Source of the DNA: JAEULH01 sp963746275
GTDB lineage: Bacteria > Pseudomonadota > Alphaproteobacteria > Rhodospirillales > Defluviicoccaceae
NCBI GenBank assembly: GCA_963746275.1
Contig: CAVVAX010000003.1
Location: forward strand, 1 to 64,000
Length of the DNA stretch: 64,000 nucleotides
Direction of reading: 5' to 3'
This document shows positions 57,385-64,000 of the stretch, in pieces; within the stretch, counting starts at the first letter, position 1, and every line of letters begins with the position of its first letter. The position numbers and the translations under genes are program-made. The notes under the pieces were generated by a model that saw nothing but the letters and a program-made list of their open reading frames with translations, was not told where the DNA came from and ran no database searches.

Positions 57385-57458
57385 CCCTCACCCTGACACT
57401 CTCCCGCTCAGCGGGAGAGGGAGGCCCACGGAGCGGGCGGGCGAGAGCGGGCGAGGGT
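57385..57458. repeat. Dispersed CTCTCCCGC-type palindromic repeat after fabD
   Basis: Contains CTCTCCCGC-TCA-GCGGGAGAG, a 9-bp perfect stem with a 3-nt loop at about 57400-57420, starting 15 bp after the fabD stop. It could stabilise or end the fabD transcript. Related to copies near 10342 and 42093. Confidence 0.65.
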
Positions 57459-57470
57459 GCGGGGCCGGCG

Positions 57471-57656
57471 TCAGTGGCGTCCTTGCTCGTCGTAGACCTG
57501 CTTGATCTGGAGGAAATTGAACAGCACGCAGGCGACGAACAACGCCAGGCCGAAATAGTACATGACCGGCTCTTCGGCCTGCGAGGCCAGATACAGGGCG
57601 AACAGGCCGATGACGGCGACCATGAAGCCGACGACCCATCGTCCAACGTGATGCAT
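57471..57656 (-). CDS. Small two-helix membrane protein of unknown function
   Basis: 61 residues from ATG 57656. Two hydrophobic segments, VVGFMVAVIGLFALYLA and VMYYFGLALFVACVLFNFLQ, are joined by a short polar loop, with a charged end VYDEQGRH. Nothing in it is catalytic. Its short length, clean start and hydrophobic design make it likely real, but I do not recognise the family. It is convergent with fabD. Confidence 0.6.
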   Translation of the reverse strand: MHHVGRWVVGFMVAVIGLFALYLASQAEEPVMYYFGLALFVACVLFNFLQIKQVYDEQGRH

Positions 57657-57786
57657 TGTCCTCGTCCTTATCCCCGGTTTTTCTTTCGCTCTTCCGGGCC
57701 ATGCCGAGCAGGCCGCACCGAGCCAGCGGCATAGATTTCCCATTCCGTCCGCGCGCGCAAGCGCTTTTGCCGCCGTGCCGGCAGGC

Positions 57787-59196
57787 TCAGGCCGAAGGCG
57801 TTCCCTGGGGCTGGCGCGAGGGCAGCTGGAGACGAAAGACGGTTCCGCCGGGTCCCGTCCTGGCGATGGCCAGCTCGCCGCCGTGGGCGCGGACGATCTC
57901 GCGGGCGATGGCGAGGCCGAGGCCGCTGCCGCCGTCGCGCCCGGAGACGGCGAAGGGCTTGAACAGGCTTGCTTGCAGCGCCTCGGGGATGCCCGGCCCG
58001 TCGTCGGCCACGTCGATGATCACGCGCTCGGCCTCACGCTCGGCTGCGATCTCGATGGCCGAGCCGCCGGCCTGAAGGGCGTTGTGGGCGAGGTTGGAGA
58101 GCACCCGGACGAGTTGGTCCCTGTCCGCCTCAATGGCGATTTCGCCGCCTCCACAGCGGATCGCTACGGGATCGCCGTTGGCGTCGACCAGCTCGGCCTC
58201 GACCTCGGCCACCGCTTCGCTTAAGGGAAAGCAGGTCATCCGCAGCGTCGGCTTGACGTCGCGGACGAAGTCCAGCGTCTGCGTGCACAGCGCGATGGCC
58301 CTGTCGATGGCGTGGTAGAGCTTCGGCGTCACCCGCTGGACCTCCGGATCGGCAATGCCGGAGAGCCGGTCGGACGCGAGCGCCGCCGTCGACAGGGCAT
58401 TGCGCAGGTCATGGTTGATCCTGGCTACCGCCGCGCCCAGCGCGGCCAGTTGGCTTTTCTCGCGCAGCGCCGTGCGGATTTGTTGCTGCATCACCCCGAG
58501 CTCGCGTTCGGCCACGCCGATCTCGTCGCTGCGCCGGCTCGGCCGCAAGGCCGCGGCGTCGTCCTCGGGGTCCTGGCGGAACTTCGTCATCGCCTCGGTG
58601 AGCTGCACGATCGGACGCACCATCAGCCACTGCAGGGCGAAGAACACCAGCCCGGCGGTAAGAAGCGAGATGATGATCGACAGCGTCAGGATGCGGATGG
58701 AGAAGTCATGGAGCTGCTCGCGCAGCGGCGTCTCGTCGATGATGACCGCGATCGTGCCTTCCGGCTGCGCCGGCGACTGGCCGACGACCTTGAGGACGCG
58801 GTTGCGTGTCTGGAACAGGGTCGAGAACGCGCTGGCGATCATGCCCGAGATCGTTTCCTCGCGCAGGTCGACGCTCGCCTGCACCGGCGGCGGCGTTCCT
58901 TCGCCCAGCATGAGCATCCGCCGGTCGGGCTCGGTGAGGGCAATGGCGTAGGCGCCGGCGTGCTTGAGCAGCGTCGTCTCCAGCTCCTTGCCGACCATGT
59001 TGTCCGGCGTCGCCTCCAGCGCGAGCATGGCGAGGTGCGCCTTGGCCAGCCGGTCGTCCAGGTCGTCGCGGCGAAAGCGGGCGATGGAGGGGACGTAGAT
59101 CAGGACCTCAGACAGCATCACGAACAGGACGGTGAGCAGCAGCAGCCGCGCCGACAGGCCGGTGAAGAGGGAGGTGCGGGCGGGCGGAGCGTTCAT
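57787..59196 (-). CDS. Membrane sensor histidine kinase
   Basis: 469 residues from ATG 59196. First membrane helix about 14-36, a periplasmic sensor to about 165, second helix about 168-190 (LTLSIIISLLTAGLVFFALQW), HAMP region to about 245, H-box with H262 in VARINHDLRNALSTA, N-box SNLAHNALQ, G1 DDGPGIPEA and G2 GGSGLGLAIA. The HxLRN H-box marks a subgroup different from EnvZ. No response regulator gene is adjacent, so it is an orphan here. Confidence 0.9.
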   Translation of the reverse strand: MNAPPARTSLFTGLSARLLLLTVLFVMLSEVLIYVPSIARFRRDDLDDRLAKAHLAMLALEATPDNMVGKELETTLLKHAGAYAIALTEPDRRMLMLGEGTPPPVQASVDLREETISGMIASAFSTLFQTRNRVLKVVGQSPAQPEGTIAVIIDETPLREQLHDFSIRILTLSIIISLLTAGLVFFALQWLMVRPIVQLTEAMTKFRQDPEDDAAALRPSRRSDEIGVAERELGVMQQQIRTALREKSQLAALGAAVARINHDLRNALSTAALASDRLSGIADPEVQRVTPKLYHAIDRAIALCTQTLDFVRDVKPTLRMTCFPLSEAVAEVEAELVDANGDPVAIRCGGGEIAIEADRDQLVRVLSNLAHNALQAGGSAIEIAAEREAERVIIDVADDGPGIPEALQASLFKPFAVSGRDGGSGLGLAIAREIVRAHGGELAIARTGPGGTVFRLQLPSRQPQGTPSA

Positions 59197-59237
59197 GCGC
59201 CGCAGTATGCCATGCCCGGCCCGAGGCGGAAGCGGCG

Positions 59238-60041
59238 CTACCGGGCGCGCGGCGGGGCGGGCTTGCGGCGCAGGCGCTTGTAGACGACGGGAAGCAGCGA
59301 GAGCAGCGCCAGGCCGGCGATCGGCGCCAGGATCTCGGGGGCGAAGATCAACCCCAGGTCGGGCTTGCCGCCGGCATCGAGAACGGCGCCGAGGCCGTTG
59401 CCGACGAGGGTGTAGACGACGCTCCCCGGGATGATGCCGAAGACGGTGCCGATGACGAAGGTCCGCGCCGGCACGCCGAGGAACGCCGGAACCAGGTTGA
59501 CCAGCCAGAAGGGGAAGATCGGCACCAGGCGGAGGAACAGCAGGTAGCTCAGCGCGTTCTCGGCGAAGCCCGCCTCCATCTTGCGGATCGCCGGCCCCGC
59601 CTTGGCCCGCAGCAGGTCGCTGAACGCGTAGCGGGCGGCGAGAAAGATGGCGGTGGCGCCGACGGTGGCGGCGATGACGACATAGACCGTCGCGGCGACG
59701 ATGCCGAAGAGAAAGCCGCCGGCGATGGTCATCCAGATCGCGCCGGGCAGGGACAGGGCGACGACCACGGCGTAGGCAGCAACGAAGGCGACTGCGGCCA
59801 TGGCTTCGTGATCGCCGCGCCAGGCGAGCAGTGCCTCGCGGTTGTGCTTCAGGGCGCCGAGGCCGAGGAAGCGGTCGAGGTCGAAGGCGAAGAACGCGAC
59901 GAACCCAAGCGCGATGAGCGCGATCGGGGCCAGACGCCAGGGCGAGAACCGCGTCGCCGTGCGGCTGTCTTCGCTCCCGTGGCGCTCCCTGTGGCCCTGC
60001 GGACATCGTCGTGCCTTGGCATGAGCGCGGCGCTTTTGCAA
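59238..60041 (-). CDS. TVP38/TMEM64 family membrane protein
   Basis: 267 residues with about six membrane segments. Family features: LSLPGAIWMTIAGGFLFG, FLRLVPIFPFWLVNLVPAF and TFVIGTVFGIIPGSVVYTLVG. The SNARE-associated/DedA-like fold is implicated in membrane lipid transport or homeostasis; function is not established. The start at 60041 is the longest; a shorter start within the first 35 residues is possible because these are highly charged. Confidence 0.88.
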   Translation of the reverse strand: MQKRRAHAKARRCPQGHRERHGSEDSRTATRFSPWRLAPIALIALGFVAFFAFDLDRFLGLGALKHNREALLAWRGDHEAMAAVAFVAAYAVVVALSLPGAIWMTIAGGFLFGIVAATVYVVIAATVGATAIFLAARYAFSDLLRAKAGPAIRKMEAGFAENALSYLLFLRLVPIFPFWLVNLVPAFLGVPARTFVIGTVFGIIPGSVVYTLVGNGLGAVLDAGGKPDLGLIFAPEILAPIAGLALLSLLPVVYKRLRRKPAPPRAR

Positions 60042-60203
60042 TCACGGCAATCGTGTGTCGACCAGGTACAGATCGGCCTCTTCGGCAGGGCAGTCCAGCA
60101 CCCACTCGTAAGGACCCGGTCACAACGGCGTGACGGGGCGCGTGCGGGCGCAGCGATGGCACGCCGGCGGCCACTGCGCCAGCTTTCCGCGCGTGCCCTA
60201 ACG

Positions 60204-60232
60204 TTGACTTGCCCGGGATGAACCCTTAAAGA
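60204..60232 (+). promoter_or_regulatory. Sigma-70-type promoter for rpmH
   Basis: TTGACT (60204-60209), 17-nt spacer, TAAAGA (60227-60232), giving a predicted transcript start about 30 bp before the rpmH start codon. Strongest consensus-like promoter I found in the window. Confidence 0.65.
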
Positions 60233-60264
60233 CAGGCGCTGCCATCGGCCCCCGGAGCAGGCTT

Positions 60265-60399
60265 TTGAAACGGACCTTCCAACCCAGCAAGATCATTCGC
60301 AAGCGGCGCCACGGCTTCCGCAATCGGTCGGCGAGCGTCGGCGGACGGCGCGTCCTGGCCAACCGGCGCAGGCGGGGGCGCAAGCGCCTGTCGGCCTGA
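60265..60399 (+). CDS. rpmH: 50S ribosomal protein L34
   Basis: 44 residues from TTG 60265, with GGAG 7 bp upstream. The sequence is unmistakable: KRTFQPSKIIRKRRHGFRNR, then RRVLANRRRRGRKRLSA. It precedes rnpA by 10 bp, the near-universal order. Confidence 0.97.
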   Translation: MKRTFQPSKIIRKRRHGFRNRSASVGGRRVLANRRRRGRKRLSA

Positions 60400-60409
60400 G
60401 CCCGGTCGT

Positions 60410-60850
60410 GTGACTTCCCATCTCCCTCGGCTGAAGCAGCGCGCGGAGTTCGTGCGCGCGGCGCGCGCCGGGCGGAAGTGGGTCGCCCCCGGGCTGATCG
60501 TGCAGATGCACCGCCGCGGCGAGGCGGACGCGGCGCGCGTCCCGGAAGACGCGGTGCGGGTCGGCTTCACGACGAGCCGGAAGGTCGGCAAGGCCGTCGC
60601 CCGCAACCGGGCGCGGCGGCGGCTGCGCGAGGTGGCGCGGCAGGTGCTGCCGCAGCACGCGGTGGCGGGATGCGACTACGTGATCATTGGGCGGGCCGAG
60701 ACCTTGACGCGACCCTTCACCGCGCTGCTCGACGACCTGGCGACGGCCGTGCGCCGGCTGCGCCCGGAGCCCGCGAGTTCGCCGTCGGAGCCGGACCGGG
60801 GCGACCGCCGCGGCCGGCGGCGGCGTCGCGAACCGCGCGGCACCGTCGTG
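60410..60850 (+). CDS. rnpA: Ribonuclease P protein component (reads through in frame into yidD)
   Basis: Protein subunit of RNase P, needed for tRNA 5' maturation. GTG start at 60410. Core motifs: RLKQRAEFVRAARAGRKW, then VGFTTSRKVGKAVARNRARR and RLREVARQVLP, with GCDYVIIGRAETL. After about residue 125 the frame does not stop but runs through a charged linker into the yidD sequence, giving one 235-codon ORF. In the +1 frame a TGA at 60849-60851 overlaps a GTG in a GTGA at the yidD start, so a single inserted base upstream would explain the apparent fusion. Confidence 0.9.
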
Positions 60851-61117
60851 ACGAGCCCCGCCGGCGCCCTGCTCTCGGCCCTGATCATCGCCTATCGCGG
60901 CCTGCTCTCCCCGGTCCTTCCCGGCAGCTGCCGCTACCAGCCGACCTGCTCGGCCTACGCGCTGGACGCTGTCCGCCGTTTCGGCGCGCTCCGCGGCGGC
61001 GCGCTGGCAGCGCGCCGGCTGGCCCGGTGCCACCCCTGGGGCGGCTTTGGCGACGACCCGGTCCCCGACAACGAGGGCAAACATGACGGGCGGCGCCGCG
61101 GCCGGCTTGCCGCCTGA
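60848..61117 (+). CDS. yidD: Membrane protein insertion efficiency factor YidD
   Basis: From the in-frame GTG 60848: about 89 residues with the YidD signature IIAYRGLLSPVLPGSCRYQP, TCSAYALDAVRRFG, and RCHPWGGFGDDPVP. Three conserved Cys (two seen in CRYQPTC, one in RCHPWG). It aids YidC-dependent insertion at the inner membrane. It lies between rnpA and yidC as usual. Confidence 0.92.
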   Translation: MTSPAGALLSALIIAYRGLLSPVLPGSCRYQPTCSAYALDAVRRFGALRGGALAARRLARCHPWGGFGDDPVPDNEGKHDGRRRGRLAA

Positions 61118-61160
61118 GCCCGTCCTTTCCGCAAGCGAATTCGCAAGAGAGAAGTGGTCG

Positions 61161-62947
61161 ATGATGGAGAACAAGAACCTGATCCTGGCCATCGTGCTTT
61201 CGGTGGTCATCCTGATCGGGTTCCAGTTGGTCGCGGATAGGCTGCTGCCACAGCCGACGAGCCCGCAGCCTTCGCCGGGAGCCGGCAGCAGCGAAGGCCA
61301 GGGGCCTTCGCCGGACGGCGCGGTCGCGCCGACCCCGGCGCAGCCCGGGGCCGTGGCGCCGGGTGTGGCGCCGCCCGGAGCTCCCAGCGCGCCGACACCG
61401 GTCACCGAGCCCGCCGGCCGCGCGCGCAGCGACGTCATCGCCGCGACGCCGCGGGTGCGCATCAACACGCCGGAGCTCCACGGCTCGATCGCGCTCATCG
61501 GCGGCCGGGTCGACGACCTCACCCTGGTCAACTACCGCGAGACCATCGACCCCAACAGCCCCGAGATCGTCCTGTTCTCGCCGCCGGGATCGGCCGATCC
61601 CTATTTCGCCGAGCTCGGCTGGGTCGCGGCGCCGGCCGGCGTGGCCTTGCCGGGGCCAACGACCCGCTGGGAAGCGGATGGAGCCGAACTCGTTGCCAAC
61701 CGGCCGCTGACGCTCACCTGGGACAACGGCGCCGGCCTGGTCTTCAAGCGGATCTACAACGTCGACGAGCACTTCATGTTCACGATCACCCAGGAGGTCG
61801 AGAACAGGGGGGGCGAGCCGGTCAGCGTCAACCCCTATAGCGTGCTCGCCCGCTGGGGCACGCCGGAGACCAGCCAGTTCTTCATCCTTCACGAGGGCCC
61901 CATCGCGCGTGATCGACGGCACCCTGAAGGAGCTGAGCTACGAGGACCTGCGCGACCAGGGCGTCATCACCTACTCGACCAGCGGCGGCTGGCTCGGCTT
62001 CACCGACAAGTACTGGCTCGGCGCGCTGATCCCGACGCAGACGGAGCAGGTCGAGGCGCGCTTCGTCCACACCCGCGCCGCCGAGATGGACAAGTACCAG
62101 GCCGATTACGTCGGCGGTGCACAAACCGTTGCCCCTGGCGCCAGCATCAGCCAGCGGACGATGTTGTTCGCCGGCGCCAAGCAGGTGCGCCTGCTCGACC
62201 GCTACGCCGAGCAGTACGGCATCAAGCGCTTCGATCTCGCCATCGACTTCGGCTGGTTCTACTTCCTCACCAAGCCGTTCTTCCTGTTCCTCATCTACAT
62301 CAAGGAGCTGGTCGGCAACTTCGGCGTCGCCATCCTGATCCTGACGGTCTGCATCAAGCTCGCGTTCTTCCCGCTGGCCAACAAGTCGTACCGGGCGATG
62401 AGCCAGATGCGCAAGCTGACCGCCGGAGATGACCAAGCTGCGCGAGCGCTTCGCCGACGACAAGGCGCGGCTCAACCAGGAGATGATGGCGCTCTACAAG
62501 CGCGAGAAGGTCAACCCGGCCTCGGGCTGCCTGCCGATGGTCGTGCAGATCCCGGTGTTCTTCGCCCTCTACAAGGTGCTGTTCGTCACCATCGAGATGC
62601 GCCACGCGCCGTTCTTCGGCTGGATCCAGGACCTCTCCGCCCGCGACCCGACCACGATCTTGAACCTGTTCGGGCTGATCCCCTGGAACCCGGAAGCCTT
62701 TCTGCCGGCGGCTTTGCACATCGGCGCCTGGCCGCTGATCATGGGCGTGACGATGTACCTGCAGCAGAAGCTGAACCCGCAGCCGCCGGACCCGGTGCAG
62801 GCGAAGATCTTCATGCTGCTGCCGGTGATCTTCACCTTCATGCTGGCGCAGTTCCCGGCCGGGCTCGTCATCTACTGGACCTGGAACAACATTCTCTCGA
62901 TCATCCAGCAGTGGGTGATCATGCGCCGCGAAGGGGTGAAGATCTGA
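61161..62947 (+). CDS. yidC: Membrane protein insertase YidC (two frameshifts)
   Basis: Starts at ATG 61161 (MMENKNLILAIVLSVVILIG). Proline-rich linker, then the large periplasmic domain (INTPELHGSIALIGGRVDDL). An extra base near 61905 leads to VIDGTLKELSYEDLRDQG and FGWFYFLTKPFFLFLIY. A second extra base near 62425 (MRKLT|A) leads to MTKLRERFADDKARLNQEM, PASGCLPMVVQIPVFFALYK and the final helices, ending REGVKI at 62947. Joined length about 594 residues, normal for YidC1. As YidC is essential, the shifts are probably sequence errors. Confidence 0.93.
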
Positions 62948-62974
62948 CCGCTGCGGACGCGGAGGCCGGGGCGG

Positions 62975-63634
62975 ATGCCGAAAGGGCCCGCGAGGCCGCG
63001 GCGGTGGAGCGGGGCCGGGTCCTCTTCGCCGGCGCTTGCGACTTCGTCACGTCGGCGCGCGAAGATCGAGCAGCTTCCGGCGGCGACGCTGCCGGAGGTC
63101 GCCTTCGCCGGCCGCTCCAACGTCGGCAAGTCCAGCCTGATCAACGCGCTCACCGGCCGCAGGACGCTGGCCAAGACCTCGAACACGCCGGGGCGCACCC
63201 AGCAGGTCAACTTCTTCTACCTCGCCGGCCAGCTGATGCTGGTCGATCTGCCCGGCTATGGCTACGCCAGCGCGCCGAAGGCGAAGGTCACGGCGTGGAC
63301 CCGGCTGGTCGAGCTCTACCTCGCCGGCCGCCCGGCCCTGCGCCGGACGCTGCTCCTGATCGACGCCCGCCACGGCATCAAGGACGTCGACCGCGAGATC
63401 ATGGCGATCCTCGATCGCGCCGCCGTCTCCTACCAGGTGGTGCTGACCAAGGCCGACAAGATCACGGCCGCGGAACTTGCCGAGCGCACCGCCGACGTCG
63501 AAGCCGAGGTGCGACGCCATCCGGCCGCCCATCCCGAGGTCATCGCCAGCAGCGCCCGCACCCAGTTGGGCATCGAGCGGCTGCGCGCCGGCCTCGCCCA
63601 GCTCTCCGACTGGGCCGCGGAAGCGCCGGCCTAG
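62975..63634 (+). CDS. engB: Ribosome biogenesis GTPase EngB/YihA (frameshift in the N-terminus)
   Basis: GTP-binding protein for large-subunit assembly. G1 AGRSNVGKSSLINALTG, G2 TPGRTQQVNFF, G3 DLPGYGYA, G4 TKAD, G5 SSA are all intact. The frame used begins at ATG 62975, but its first 28 residues are nonsense. The true N-terminus (AERAREAAAVERGRVLFAGA, CDFVTSAR) lies in the preceding frame and is rejoined by removing one base near 63060 (GCGCGCGAAG). That upstream frame has GTG 63004 as possible start. argB follows 51 bp downstream. Confidence 0.93.
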   Translation: MPKGPARPRRWSGAGSSSPALATSSRRRAKIEQLPAATLPEVAFAGRSNVGKSSLINALTGRRTLAKTSNTPGRTQQVNFFYLAGQLMLVDLPGYGYASAPKAKVTAWTRLVELYLAGRPALRRTLLLIDARHGIKDVDREIMAILDRAAVSYQVVLTKADKITAAELAERTADVEAEVRRHPAAHPEVIASSARTQLGIERLRAGLAQLSDWAAEAPA

Positions 63635-63685
63635 GGTTGGAGATAAGTCTGGAACTCGCCCGCCCGGTGCGCTAAGGGGCGGGTC

Positions 63686-64000
63686 ATGAACGAAAAACCG
63701 CCGAAAGAACAGCTTCTCGCCCGCGCCCGAACCCTGTCGGAGGCGCTGCCGTTCATGCGCCGCTACTCCGGCGCAACCTTCGTCATCAAGTACGGCGGCC
63801 ACGCCATGGGCGACGCCGGGCTCGCCCAGCTCTTCGCCCGCGACATCGTGCTGCTGCGCCAGGTCGGCATCAATCCGGTGGTGGTCCACGGCGGCGGGCC
63901 GCAGATCGGCCGCATGCTCGAGCGGCTGAAGATCAAGAGCGAGTTCGTCGACGGCCTGCGCGTCACCGACAAGGAGACGGTCGACGTGGTCGAGATGGTG
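63686..64000 (+). CDS. argB: Acetylglutamate kinase, 5' part (continues beyond window)
   Basis: Second step of arginine biosynthesis. 105 visible residues from ATG 63686: EQLLARARTLSEALPFMRRY, FVIKYGGHAMGD (ATP-binding KYGG), GINPVVVHGGGPQIGRMLER and EFVDGLRVTDKETVDVVEMV region, all typical of ArgB. The frame is open at the right edge. Confidence 0.95.
   Translation, partial: MNEKPPKEQLLARARTLSEALPFMRRYSGATFVIKYGGHAMGDAGLAQLFARDIVLLRQVGINPVVVHGGGPQIGRMLERLKIKSEFVDGLRVTDKETVDVVEMV

Overview
The window is a very GC-rich piece of an alphaproteobacterial chromosome, most likely Rhodospirillales-like. The clearest pointers are a full-length CtrA cell-cycle regulator (phospho-Asp D51) divergent from the flagellar ATPase gene fliI, a complete cbb3 oxidase locus (ccoNOQP plus ccoGHIS), ClpS/ClpA, and the rpmH-rnpA-yidD-yidC-engB-argB order. 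I could not run any search; identifications rest on motifs, length and context.

Layout. 1-5.1 kb: a heavy-metal (Cus/Czc-type) efflux operon, cut by the left edge, divergent from an OmpR-type two-component pair. 5.2-10.3 kb: a small methyltransferase gene, then a scrap yard holding an orphan two-repeat CRISPR (type I-C-like), a broken AAA ATPase, trbB and trbE fragments and a P4-type integrase fragment, all ending about 240 bp from the 3' end of guaA; a truncated IS481-type element abuts the guaA start. 10.6-17.2 kb: an operon of a GltD-like flavoprotein with ferredoxin domains, pyruvate:ferredoxin oxidoreductase (nifJ) and a dihydroorotate-dehydrogenase-like protein. 17.8-29.5 kb: a capsule-type glycosyltransferase, NnrU, a class III cyclase, clpS-clpA, a tiny zinc-ribbon protein, a HAD phosphatase, a membrane J-protein, a VWA protein, an L-2-hydroxyglutarate-oxidase-like enzyme and a secreted RTX protein. 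29.6-35.4 kb: ctrA/fliI, an IS1595-type remnant where fliJ would be expected, a PhoX-type phosphatase and a broken hupE.

35.6-41.2 kb is the most unusual part. A membrane-anchored degenerate receiver protein is divergent from a two-gene operon encoding a SIR2-like NADase-type protein and a 1,236-residue nSTAND1 NTPase with coiled coil, one membrane helix and about 14 WD40 blades. A 20-bp perfect dyad sits between them. The architecture resembles bacterial immune or signalling STAND systems and is my best candidate for an undescribed system.

41.2-50.6 kb: an alpha/beta hydrolase and the cbb3 oxidase structural and maturation genes, several overlapping by 4 nt. 51-60 kb: gamma-glutamyltransferase, RlmI-like methyltransferase, a KefB-type antiporter, fabD, a small membrane protein, a sensor kinase and a TVP38-type protein. 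60.2-64 kb: rpmH, rnpA, yidD, yidC, engB and the start of argB.

A caution for the whole window: many otherwise well conserved genes, including normally essential ones such as yidC and engB, carry single-base frameshifts. Most are one extra base in a GC-rich context. I read these mainly as sequence errors. By contrast the trb/int/IS fragments and hupE look truly decayed. Dispersed 80-bp palindromic repeats (four copies) and intergenic 11-bp tandem repeats are also present.
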